This document shows positions 1 to 5,876 of a stretch of DNA of 8,987 nt, in pieces. Positions within the stretch are counted from its first letter, which is position 1, and every line of letters begins with the position of its first letter. Below the pieces are notes generated by a model that saw nothing but the letters and a program-made list of their open reading frames with translations, was not told where the DNA came from and made no database searches. The translations under genes and the position numbers were made by a program. Origin of the DNA: JBPOIS01 sp052034295. Its GTDB lineage: Bacteria; Pseudomonadota; Gammaproteobacteria; Pseudomonadales; Moraxellaceae. The stretch covers positions 1 to 8,987 of the forward strand of contig JBPOIS010000064.1 in the NCBI GenBank assembly GCA_052034295.1. The letters run 5' to 3'.

Positions 1-4
1 ATGC

Positions 5-40
5 AAAAAAAGTCCGATCAGTCCATGCCCGCTGCATGGA
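5..40 (-). terminator. Weak terminator-like hairpin and T-tract after the riboswitch
   Basis: A perfect 7-bp stem with a 5-nt loop (arms 22-28 and 34-40) is followed on the minus strand by ten bases and then seven Ts (11-5). The gap is long for a classical intrinsic terminator. The bases next to the T-tract (16-11, CGGACT) are complementary to AGTCCG in the riboswitch 3' box (95-90), so an alternative long-range pairing is conceivable. This is suggestive only. Confidence 0.25.
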
Positions 41-54
41 GGATGAAGAACAGT

Positions 55-73
55 GTTCCCCATGGGAACCCTG
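55..73 (-). promoter_or_regulatory. Possible riboswitch expression platform: start codon in hairpin loop
   Basis: On the minus strand, just after the riboswitch P1 strand, a CAGGG that could serve as ribosome binding site (73-69) is followed by an ATG (63-61). That ATG sits in the 3-nt loop of a perfect 6-bp hairpin, GTTCCC ATG GGGAAC (69-55). The frame from this ATG stays open for 21 codons to the left edge and ends in a hydrophobic run. This could be a translational switch for the off-window gene. The frame is too short to call as a gene, and a transcriptional platform further along is an alternative. Confidence 0.3.
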
Positions 74-75
74 AT

Positions 76-220
76 CCAAGGCCGGTCTCCGGACTGGTTC
101 CCCCCGTGCAGCCGCTGGAAAAGCCGATGCTGGACAGGAACTCACCGTTGCAGGGGCAGTACAGGTCTTGCACCTGTTTCCCGTTTCACCCAGCCCAGTG
201 GGGCTTAGGCACCTTGAACG
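76..220 (-). promoter_or_regulatory. Cobalamin (B12) riboswitch aptamer
   Basis: Read on the minus strand, this leader shows the ordered conserved blocks of a cobalamin riboswitch. They are a 5' GGTGCC (213-208), a GGGTGAAACGGGAA block (about 192-179), an ACTGCCCCTGCAACGGT block (about 160-144), and a 3' box CCAGTCCGGAGACCGGCC (97-80). The outer CAAGG next to the 5' block can pair with CCTTG after the 3' box, closing a P1 stem. The usual peripheral GCCACTG block is not clear, so this may be a compact variant. Such elements bind adenosyl- or methylcobalamin and reduce expression of B12 uptake or synthesis genes, such as btuB-type receptors, or of B12-independent isoenzymes. The controlled gene lies beyond position 1. 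The call rests on motif reading, not on a covariance-model score. Confidence 0.85.
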
Positions 221-364
221 GCGCGGATGGTAGTCAAAAACCCCGGCCACCACAAGCCAGACCTGACACAGCCACCACAGAAGGGCGGCAGGGGTTGCGT
301 TACTGTCGGCGGTACCGGGCCATGGGCCCCGTGCGTATTTTCTTCAGGCAGACAGGATCGCGGC

Positions 365-1498
365 ATGCGCAACAGTGGTTTTTCTCCATGGCTTTGGGTG
401 ATTGGCCTGTTTCTGACCCTGCATGGCTACGTGGGCTGGCGCCTGCTGCCGGCGCTTCCCGGAGTCCTGCAGGGGGCAGGCTATGCGCTGCTGGTGCTGT
501 CGGTCATCCTGCAGCCGCTGGCGCTGATGCCTGACCGGCACCGGCTGGCTGTCCATGGCCTGCAGGTGCTGGGCTGGTGGCTGATGGGACTGATGTCGTT
601 TCTGCTGGTCCTGACTGCCCTGCGCGACCTGTTGCTGGGGGCCGCATTTCTGCTGCACCAGCCAGTCCAGGCGTGGCTGAAGCCCTCGGCCCACGCCGTG
701 CTGGGTCTGGCATGGCTGGCGACCCTGTGGGGCTGGTGGCAGACCCGTGGTGTGCCTCCGGTGCGCCATGTGGAGATCCGGCTGCCAAATCTGCCGCCTG
801 CCCTGGATGGGTTCACGCTGGTGCAGCTCAGTGATGTGCATGTGGGCTCCACCATTGGCCGGTCGTTCCTGCAGCCGGTGGTGCAGCGGGTGAACGGGCT
901 GCAGCCTGATTTGATTGCCCTGACCGGCGATCTGGTGGACGGCAGTGTGCCGCATCTGGGTGGGACGGCGGCCCTGTTTGCAGACCTGCGCGCCCGGCAT
1001 GGTGTCTACGTGGTCAACGGCAACCACGAATACTATTCCGGTGAAAAATCCTGGGCGCAGGAATACCAGCGCCTGGGGCTGATCCTGCTGAAGAACCAAC
1101 ACCGCGTGATTGAGCACCATGGCGCTCGGCTGGTGGTGGCAGGGGTGACCGATTATTCTGCCGCAGCGTTTGACCCCACGGAAGCCAGCGATCCGCAGCG
1201 GGCACTGGCGCAGGCCCCCGAAGGGCTGATCCGGATTTTGCTGGCCCATCAACCGCGCAGTGCAGCCGCTGCGGAACAGGCTGGATTTGATCTGCAGCTT
1301 TCGGGCCACACCCACGGGGGGCAGTACTGGCCGTGGATGTATGCGGTGCCCCTGCAGCAGCCCTATGTGGCGGGTCTGCACCGTCTGGGCCATCTGCAAA
1401 TCTACGTCAGCCGGGGGACTGGCTACTGGGGACCACCGATCCGTCTGGCAGCACCGGCAGAAATCACCCGGATTGTGTTGCGGATCGCATCTGAATAG
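365..1498 (+). CDS. Membrane-anchored metallophosphoesterase (YkuE/YaeI-like)
   Basis: The protein is 377 residues. The first 130 hold about four hydrophobic helices (roughly 8-26, 36-53, 68-92 and 108-126), and a calcineurin-like catalytic domain follows. The metal-ligand motifs are in order and intact: SDVH (156-159), GDLVDG (188-193), GNHE (219-222), LAHQP (293-297) and GHTHGG (314-319). This is the signature of the di-metal phosphoesterase fold. Relatives of this layout include Bacillus YkuE and E. coli YaeI, which act on phospho-lipid or other phosphoester substrates. The substrate here is not known. Which side of the inner membrane the catalytic domain faces is not settled by the sequence. 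The start at 365 is chosen because AGGA lies 7 nt upstream and the hydrophobic N-terminus begins there. An upstream in-frame ATG at 227 adds 46 residues with no domain character. The gene is divergent from the riboswitch, and no partner gene follows it. Confidence 0.9.
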   Translation: MRNSGFSPWLWVIGLFLTLHGYVGWRLLPALPGVLQGAGYALLVLSVILQPLALMPDRHRLAVHGLQVLGWWLMGLMSFLLVLTALRDLLLGAAFLLHQPVQAWLKPSAHAVLGLAWLATLWGWWQTRGVPPVRHVEIRLPNLPPALDGFTLVQLSDVHVGSTIGRSFLQPVVQRVNGLQPDLIALTGDLVDGSVPHLGGTAALFADLRARHGVYVVNGNHEYYSGEKSWAQEYQRLGLILLKNQHRVIEHHGARLVVAGVTDYSAAAFDPTEASDPQRALAQAPEGLIRILLAHQPRSAAAAEQAGFDLQLSGHTHGGQYWPWMYAVPLQQPYVAGLHRLGHLQIYVSRGTGYWGPPIRLAAPAEITRIVLRIASE

Positions 1499-1560
1499 GC
1501 GCAGGCGGCTGTTCCGTCCTGCCACTTCTACACGAGGGCTTGCGCCTGGTCAACCGCCTG
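1497..1560 (+). terminator. Possible stem-loops after the metallophosphoesterase
   Basis: AGGCGCA (1497-1503, overlapping the stop codon) pairs with TGCGCCT (1541-1547), and CAGGCGG (1502-1508) pairs with CCGCCTG (1554-1560). The loops are long and the nearest T-run (1602-1608) is over 40 nt away. This may be a weak transcription end, or structure that insulates the origin from read-through. It is not a convincing intrinsic terminator. Confidence 0.25.
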
Positions 1561-1670
1561 AGTCGTCTCCGCTCCCAGCGCTGATGCTTTGCTTTTGCTG
1601 ATTTTTTTGCTTTTCCCCTTTTTATATATTTTTATTTCTAATAGTTTTTAGACCCTTTTTTACCTATTTA

Positions 1671-1683
1671 AATCAACAGGTTG
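1671..1683 (+). promoter_or_regulatory. Putative IHF binding site
   Basis: AATCAACAGGTTG matches the IHF consensus WATCAANNNNTTR at every specified base. It sits exactly between the AT-rich segment and the first iteron, where a DNA bend would bring Rep-bound iterons to the melting region. Upstream DNA is A/T-rich, as is usual for IHF sites. The consensus is short enough for chance matches, so position is the main support. Confidence 0.5.
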
Positions 1684-1696
1684 CGAGGTCATTTAA

Positions 1697-1819
1697 GGAC
1701 GTTTGCTTAGTGATATCAGGACGTTTACTTCTCAATAAACGGACGTTTGCTTGGTGATATCAGGACGTTTGCTTAGTATTCAAGGACGTTTGCTTGGTAT
1801 TCAAGGACGTTTGCTTAGT
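1697..1819 (+). repeat. Six phased direct iterons (block 1)
   Basis: Copies of GGACGTTTGCTTRGT start at 1697, 1719, 1741, 1763, 1784 and 1805. The spacings are 22, 22, 22, 21 and 21 bp, about two helical turns, so all copies face the same side of the DNA. The extended unit is TCAGGACGTTTGCTTAGT, often preceded by GATA or AT. The copy at 1719 is degenerate (GGACGTTTACTTCTC). The others differ mainly by A or G in the TTRGT end. These are the expected binding sites for the Rep protein encoded at 2053-3060. Confidence 0.95.
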
Positions 1820-1892
1820 TGGAGCAATCTCTTTGTTTTTAAATGATTTAATTTTTTGTAAAAAAATGTGTCACAAGAAGTGTTCAACATCA

Positions 1893-1979
1893 GGACGTTT
1901 GCTTAGTCATGTCAGAACATTTGCTTGGTTGGGGTCCATGCTGACCGGGGAAAGTCGGATATCAGGACGTTTGCTTAGA
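1893..1979 (+). repeat. Three further direct iterons (block 2)
   Basis: Copies start at 1893 (perfect), 1915 (degenerate, GAACATTTGCTTGGT) and 1965 (last base changed). The first lies 88 bp after the last copy of block 1, which is four 22-bp units and keeps helical phase across the AT-rich gap. The step to the third copy is 50 bp. This block lies nearest the rep promoter and could contribute to copy-number control as well as initiation. Confidence 0.9.
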
Positions 1980-2002
1980 TACAAAACTTCTGGCCAGAAC
2001 AA

Positions 2003-2032
2003 TTGACCTATTCAGGACAAATTTTTTATTGT
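2003..2032 (+). promoter_or_regulatory. Probable rep promoter
   Basis: TTGACC (2003-2008) is a five-of-six match to the -35 consensus. TATTGT (2027-2032), 18 nt later, is a weaker -10. Transcription would start near 2039, leaving a leader of about 14 nt that is mostly the ribosome binding site. The -10 lies inside the inverted repeat at 2010-2040, which fits repression by bound Rep. Confidence 0.45.
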
Positions 2033-2040
2033 CCCTGAAT
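2010..2040 (+). promoter_or_regulatory. Inverted-repeat operator for Rep autoregulation
   Basis: The arms ATTCAGGACAA (2010-2020) and TTGTCCCTGAAT (2029-2040) are inverted, with one extra C in the right arm and an AT-only centre. Each arm carries the TCAGGAC half of the iteron. This matches the known pattern in pPS10 and pSC101, where Rep monomers bind iterons and Rep dimers bind an inverted repeat of the iteron half to shut off rep. The operator overlaps the probable -10 and ends 12 nt before the rep start. Confidence 0.7.
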
Positions 2041-2052
2041 CAGGGAGGGGGT

Positions 2053-3060
2053 ATGTCTGAACAGGAAACCACGTCATCGCGCCATAGCAAGGAAATGGTG
2101 GTCAAGAGCAATGAGCTGATCCAGGCTGGCTACACGCTGAGCCTGATTGAACAGCGCATGATTTTATTGTCCATCGTCCAGGCCCGTGAGACCGGCACGG
2201 GCATCAGTGCGGCTGATCACCTGACCATCAGTGCAGCGGCCTACGCCAAACAGTTTGATGTGTCACGCGAAGCCGCCTACATGGCCCTCAAGGAGGCGGC
2301 GGGCAGCCTGTTTGACCGGCAGGTGACCCTGCACGACATCGACCCGGACAGTGGCAAATCCCGCCGGCGGGTCACCCGCTGGGTGTCCGAGGTGGCCTAC
2401 GTGGAGGACATGGCGCGGGTCAAGCTGATTTTTGCCCCGGCGGTGGTGCCCCACATCACCCAGCTGGAGCGCAATTTTACCGCCTATGAGCTGGAGCAGG
2501 TGTCGGCGCTGCGCAGCGCCTATGCGGTGCGGCTGTATGAGCTGTTGATCCAGTGGCGTGCCACAGGGGAGACCCCGGTGATTGCCGTGCAGCGCTTCCG
2601 GATGCAGATGGGGGTACAGGCGCATGAGTTGCTGGCCATGTCGGATTTCAAGAAGCGTGTGCTGGATCTGGGGGTCAGCCAGATCAATGCCCACACCGAC
2701 ATCTGGGTCGAGTACGAGCAGCTCAAATCGGGCCGCAGCATCACCGGCTTCAGGTTCCGGTTCCGCCCCAAGCACAAGGACCTGATGGACGCCCGGGACG
2801 TCACCCCCGCCAGTGCGTCCGGACAGCCGCGCAAGGCTGCGGCACTGCAGGGGTTGGCGGGCATCGAGCGCAAGCTACTGCGCGACCTGCAGCCAGTCTG
2901 TGCTGACCTGACGGAGGCCGGGGTACTGGCTGAAGCCAGCCGGCTGGGGGTCAGCGCCTTTGATTACCTGCAGCAGCGCGTGCAGGCACTGCCCGCCGAG
3001 GTGCGTGCGCAGCTGTACCCGCAGGTCCGTGAAGCCCACCCGCAGACCATGCTGTTTTGA
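2053..3060 (+). CDS. Rep_3-family replication initiator protein
   Basis: The protein is 335 residues and is an iteron-binding initiator of the RepB/RepA Rep_3 family. Residues about 16-140 form the first winged-helix domain, beginning with the typical VKSNELIQAGYTLSLIEQR. Residues about 145-240 form the second, with the conserved RLYELL segment (160-165) and an IWVEYEQLKSGR region near 217-228. The last 90 residues are family-variable and rich in Ala, Leu and Arg. It would bind the iterons at 1697-1979 as a monomer to open the origin, and the operator at 2010-2040 as a dimer to repress itself. The start at 2053 is chosen over a TTG at 2029 because GGGAGG lies a few bases upstream and the TTG falls inside the operator. 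Its GC content resembles the neighbouring genes, so the replicon does not look like a recent foreign arrival. The family assignment is firm; the exact subgroup is not. Confidence 0.93.
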   Translation: MSEQETTSSRHSKEMVVKSNELIQAGYTLSLIEQRMILLSIVQARETGTGISAADHLTISAAAYAKQFDVSREAAYMALKEAAGSLFDRQVTLHDIDPDSGKSRRRVTRWVSEVAYVEDMARVKLIFAPAVVPHITQLERNFTAYELEQVSALRSAYAVRLYELLIQWRATGETPVIAVQRFRMQMGVQAHELLAMSDFKKRVLDLGVSQINAHTDIWVEYEQLKSGRSITGFRFRFRPKHKDLMDARDVTPASASGQPRKAAALQGLAGIERKLLRDLQPVCADLTEAGVLAEASRLGVSAFDYLQQRVQALPAEVRAQLYPQVREAHPQTMLF

Positions 3061-3077
3061 TCGTTCCAGGGTACATA

Positions 3078-3154
3078 ACCAAGCAAACGTCCTGATATCG
3101 ATTGGACAAAAGCCAAGCCCCTTGGGCCTTTGGGGCTTGACCAAGCAAACGTCC
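3078..3154 (-). repeat. Two inverted iterons downstream of rep
   Basis: ACCAAGCAAACGTCC occurs at 3078-3092 and 3140-3154. This is the exact reverse complement of the GGACGTTTGCTTGGT iteron form. The first is followed by TGATAT, so the extended unit is also kept. The two are 62 bp apart and point toward the forward iterons across the rep gene. They could titrate Rep, allow looping or handcuffing between both ends of the module, or mark the border of a former circular plasmid. Confidence 0.9.
3114..3139 (-). terminator. Hairpin between inverted iterons, possibly a minus-strand terminator
   Basis: CAAGCCCC (3114-3121) and GGGGCTTG (3132-3139) form a perfect 8-bp stem with a 10-nt loop. On the minus strand it is followed by GCTTTTGT, a short T-rich tail. 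On the plus strand there is no T-run. It may end rep transcription poorly, block antisense transcription into rep, or be a single-strand structure of the origin. Confidence 0.4.
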
Positions 3155-3249
3155 GCGTATTCCGGAGTGCTGGCTGGCCTGTGGCTGCCATCAACCTGTC
3201 ACAAAACCCGGCTACCGTCAGCGCATCAAGCGTATGGAGCAACTCAGTC

Positions 3250-3540
3250 ATGCAGCGCATGCAATGGATGATGGTGTTCGGTCTGGGGCTGGCAGGTCTG
3301 GCCCATGCAGGAGAAGCAGAGCTGGCCGCAGGCGAGCGCTACAACAAGCCGGGTTTTGTCACGGCTGTGGTGGCAGACCGGCTGTGGGTGTTTGAGGCCA
3401 ATTCCAAAGCCCTTGCGGACTATCAGGCCACCAATCTGGTCCCCGATGTCAGTGCCAGCGACATCGGCAATGGACCAGAGGGCATGACCCTGAAAGCCAA
3501 CACCCCCGAAGTCATCAAGGCCTATCAGGACGCCAAATAA
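3250..3540 (+). CDS. Small exported protein of unknown function
   Basis: The product is 96 residues and I do not recognise the family. Residues 1-20 form a clear Sec signal peptide: a basic start, a hydrophobic core MVFGLGLAGL, and an AHA cleavage site before GEAEL. The mature part of about 76 residues is soluble, has no cysteine, and contains the run KPGFVTAVVADRLWVFEANSKAL. It would act in the periplasm or outside the cell. TGGAGC ten bases upstream supports the start. The longer open frame from 3130 is set aside because it reads through an iteron and buries the signal peptide. It lies just after the Rep module and ends with a strong terminator, so it is probably transcribed alone. Whether it belongs to the replicon or to the flanking chromosome is unclear. 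Confidence 0.75.
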   Translation: MQRMQWMMVFGLGLAGLAHAGEAELAAGERYNKPGFVTAVVADRLWVFEANSKALADYQATNLVPDVSASDIGNGPEGMTLKANTPEVIKAYQDAK

Positions 3541-3564
3541 CCCGCGGCACCCACAGGCAATGTG

Positions 3565-3600
3565 GCCGGTGTAGCAACTTGCTACACCGGCTGTTTTTTT
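3565..3600 (+). terminator. Strong intrinsic terminator
   Basis: A perfect 11-bp stem, GCCGGTGTAGC with GCTACACCGGC, and an AACTT loop are followed by TG and seven Ts. It begins 24 nt after the stop codon of the small exported protein. It also separates that gene from the convergent diguanylate cyclase gene. Confidence 0.95.
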
Positions 3601-3667
3601 GAGGGTCTGCACAGGGCACGCGTCCCATGAGAGCTGTGCTCAGGGCAGCTTGTCACCCTCAGGAGGC

Positions 3668-5536
3668 TCAGGGGGCAGACGGCTGAAAAAACTCGTCGTG
3701 TGAGACAAAGCCGGGTTTGCCGCCTTCGTTACGGTAGCCCACCACCCGGTTGCGGCCCGTGCGTTTGGCGTGATAGCAGGCCTGGTCTGCCGACTCAATC
3801 AGGGCCTGCGCCGAGGAATGGCTATACGGACGCACCGAAGCCACGCCGATACTGACCGACAGGGGAACCACCTTGCCCTGGGCGTCCAGCGGCTGCTTGG
3901 CCACCTGTCGGCGGATCCGCTCGGCCACGATCAGGGCACCGGACAGGTCGGTGTGGGTGAGAAAAATCACAAACTCCTCACCCCCGTAGCGGGCCACAAA
4001 ATCCCCGGCCCGGTGAATGATCGGCCCAACGACACCACACAGGTGCTTCAGGCATTCATCGCCCACTTGGTGACCATGCTGGTCATTGATTTGTTTGAAA
4101 AAATCAGCATCCATCAACAACAGCGCAATCGGGTGATGGGTGCGCGAGGCGCGTTTCCACTCCTGGGCGAAGGTCTGGTCAAAATAAGCCCGGTTGAACA
4201 CCCCGGTCAGTCCATCACGGCGGGCCATGTCCTGCAGTTGCTGGTTGGCCTCCTGAAGCGCCCTGGTGCGCTCCAGCACGGTCATTTCCAGCTGCATGTT
4301 GGCCTTTTGCTGGATGCGCAGCAGGTCCTGCTGGGATTGCAGGCTTTCTTCCTTGTGGATGCGGATCTGGTTGGTCAGCGCCATCGACAGCAGCAGCGAT
4401 TCCACCACCAGCGACAGGGGCAGGAACAGATCCACCAGCGGGCTGGAAGGCAGCATGCCGATTTTTGAACTCATATACACCAGCGTGCCCAGCATGAATG
4501 CCAGCCGTGCCACGGAGTAGATTCGTGCCATCGATTCGTCCAGCCGGTACCAGAGCAAGACGCCCAGACTGACCGAGCACAGGGTTTCAATGATCGCCAG
4601 CATCATGGTGGATTGCAGTGCAAGGTGTGCCGGCAGGACCAGACTGCCGACAGCCAGAATTGCAAAACTGACCAGAAAAACACGGTACAGCAGCTGCAGC
4701 CTGCGCGGCAGTCGCTGTAGCCGTAAAAAACTGGCCGTAAACAGCACCGAGGTCATGTTGGTCAGGGCCAGAAACAGCGGTGTAGCCAGATTATTCCACA
4801 GGGGGACATCAGCCCAGGCCCATTGGGCTGGCAAGCCACTCAGCGAGCTGACCACGGTGCTATAGCCCACCAGGTGCAACCCCCACCACAGGTAACTGAG
4901 CTGGCGAGAGCTGGCCGAAATCATCAGACTGAACAGGCCCAGACTCAGGATCATCCCGATCAGCAGGAGATTCAGGGCTGTGTCCAGCTGATGGTGGCGC
5001 TCAAAAGCACGCGGCTGCCACAGCTTGACCGGCACCTGCAGGGAACCCTCTGTGCGGATGCGTATGGCGACGGTCAGCGTGTCATGGGGGGCCAGCACCA
5101 GCGGCAAGACAAAATCCCGGCTCTCAATCAGCCGGTGGGAAAAACTGCGTTGGTCCCCCATGGTGGCCACGGGGTGAGTGGTTCCAGGTGCCAGGTAAAA
5201 ATCCACCTCGTCCAGCAGGGGCTGCTCCACCGACAGGTAGCGCACCAGCGGCTGGTCGGTGGGGTTGGTGAATTTGAGGCGGAACCAGTGCGGACGGTGA
5301 TCAAAACCCAGGTTGGGGATGGCCTGACGGCTGTACTGCCAGTCCAGACGGTGGTCAAGCGACAGGATCCGCTGCGGGGCAATGCGTGCCTCGGGGTCGG
5401 CCACAAACACCAGTGAAGGCCCCAGATCAATCTGCGTGGCCTGCGGCTCCACCACCACAGCCGCACCTGCAGGCTGGGCCCAGGCCTGTCCCGGAAGGGC
5501 CAGACACCACAGCATCCCAAGCAGAAGCTGCCGCAT
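3668..5536 (-). CDS. 7TMR-DISM diguanylate cyclase with GGEEF and I-site
   Basis: The protein is 622 residues. A signal peptide (1-20, ending QAWA) leads into a periplasmic beta-rich domain of the 7TMR-DISMED2 type (about 35-175, with the typical HRPHWFRLKFTN stretch at 80-91). Next come seven membrane helices (about 185-390), a short coiled coil (about 395-437) and a GGDEF domain (about 438-600). The catalytic features are present: DGLTGVFNR (441-449), DADFFKQIND (476-485) and GGEEF (518-522). RAGD (509-512), five residues before GGEEF, is an intact I-site for product inhibition. It should make cyclic di-GMP from two GTP at the inner membrane in response to a periplasmic, perhaps carbohydrate-like, ligand, so it likely tunes biofilm or motility. 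Two adjacent ATGs (5539 and 5536) fit; AGGA is better spaced to the second. No EAL domain is present. The gene stands alone. Confidence 0.95.
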   Translation of the reverse strand: MRQLLLGMLWCLALPGQAWAQPAGAAVVVEPQATQIDLGPSLVFVADPEARIAPQRILSLDHRLDWQYSRQAIPNLGFDHRPHWFRLKFTNPTDQPLVRYLSVEQPLLDEVDFYLAPGTTHPVATMGDQRSFSHRLIESRDFVLPLVLAPHDTLTVAIRIRTEGSLQVPVKLWQPRAFERHHQLDTALNLLLIGMILSLGLFSLMISASSRQLSYLWWGLHLVGYSTVVSSLSGLPAQWAWADVPLWNNLATPLFLALTNMTSVLFTASFLRLQRLPRRLQLLYRVFLVSFAILAVGSLVLPAHLALQSTMMLAIIETLCSVSLGVLLWYRLDESMARIYSVARLAFMLGTLVYMSSKIGMLPSSPLVDLFLPLSLVVESLLLSMALTNQIRIHKEESLQSQQDLLRIQQKANMQLEMTVLERTRALQEANQQLQDMARRDGLTGVFNRAYFDQTFAQEWKRASRTHHPIALLLMDADFFKQINDQHGHQVGDECLKHLCGVVGPIIHRAGDFVARYGGEEFVIFLTHTDLSGALIVAERIRRQVAKQPLDAQGKVVPLSVSIGVASVRPYSHSSAQALIESADQACYHAKRTGRNRVVGYRNEGGKPGFVSHDEFFQPSAP

Positions 5537-5836
5537 CATGAATCCTGAGATAATCTGGACAAAAGTAAATATGCATCCATGGCCGCGCGGCTGGTCCTGT
5601 GCTGAATCCTTCAGCCCCATGGCATTGTTCCCGTGTCGTGGCGTCCTGTGACAGGGCACCCAAACCACCGTTCTGGACCTGAGGCATATCCAAAAACCTG
5701 AGCCGTCCATGGCCAGGGCCCACAGACTGTCCGGTTTTTCCGGGTGAATCTAAACGGGTTTCATTTAAAACCAATGACCGGCGCTTGTCCAGTGGGACCA
5801 GACAGATTTATGCTGCGGCTAAGTCCATGATGCACC
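5537..5836. other. Intergenic region upstream of the diguanylate cyclase gene
   Basis: This stretch of about 300 bp holds no convincing gene. The open frames in it are continuations of the cyclase frame upstream of its signal peptide and have no recognisable character. The minus-strand ribosome binding site AGGA (5546-5543) precedes the cyclase start. The cyclase promoter must lie here, but I see no pair of boxes good enough to name. A small inverted repeat, CCGG TTTTT CCGG, lies near 5731-5743. Confidence 0.5.
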
Positions 5837-5876
5837 AAAAAAACCACACCGATCCCATCGGGAACCCATGGGAATT
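5837..5876 (-). terminator. Probable terminator of the MpaB-type oxygenase gene
   Basis: Immediately after the minus-strand stop codon, TCCCAT and ATGGGA can pair as one stem, or CCGAT and ATCGG as an alternative one. Seven Ts (5843-5837) follow after a short gap. Stem strength is moderate and the gap to the T-run is 5-9 nt, so efficiency is uncertain, but the position is right. Confidence 0.5.

Larger units (their letters stand above)
1590..2052 (+). other. oriV: Iteron-type plasmid origin of replication
   Basis: This 460-bp gene-free stretch has all the parts of a theta-type origin. They are an AT-rich segment (1590-1680) suited to strand opening, a perfect IHF-consensus match (1671-1683), nine forward iterons in two blocks, a second AT-rich gap (about 1830-1870), and an inverted-repeat operator in front of the initiator gene. 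I see no perfect DnaA box on either strand, so DnaA loading would need degenerate sites or a DnaA-independent route. The composition is sharply more AT-rich than all flanking coding DNA. The origin call is inference from layout and from the adjacent Rep_3 gene, and it agrees with known iteron plasmids such as pPS10, pSC101 and Acinetobacter Rep_3 plasmids. Confidence 0.85.

Noticed and set aside
1..534. Open frame of 177 codons on the plus strand at the left edge
   Set aside because: It runs antisense through the riboswitch and overlaps the metallophosphoesterase in another frame; its translation is Pro/Arg/Gly-rich with no domain.
344..1525. Minus-strand frame of 393 codons opposite the metallophosphoesterase
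   Set aside because: It is a mirror of a high-GC gene. The plus-strand protein has all catalytic motifs, while this one is His/Gln/Arg-rich with no family signature.
1697..1979. Repeat array as a possible CRISPR
   Set aside because: The repeats follow each other at 21-22 bp with no spacers of constant length. They are iterons beside a Rep gene, and no cas gene is seen.
1794..2006. 70-codon plus-strand frame in the origin
   Set aside because: It translates the iterons themselves (repeated DVCLV- and RTFAWLG-like segments) and has no ribosome binding site.
4793..4802. TTATTCCACA as a DnaA box
   Set aside because: It has one extra base compared with TTATNCACA and lies inside the cyclase coding region, far from the origin.
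3770..5416. Long plus-strand frames (232 and 197 codons) opposite the cyclase
   Set aside because: They are shadows of the GGDEF protein. They are Gln/His-rich and lack ribosome binding sites and domains.
5537..5710. Upstream extension of the cyclase frame by 58 codons
   Set aside because: It would bury a clear signal peptide, and AGGA is placed correctly for the internal ATG.
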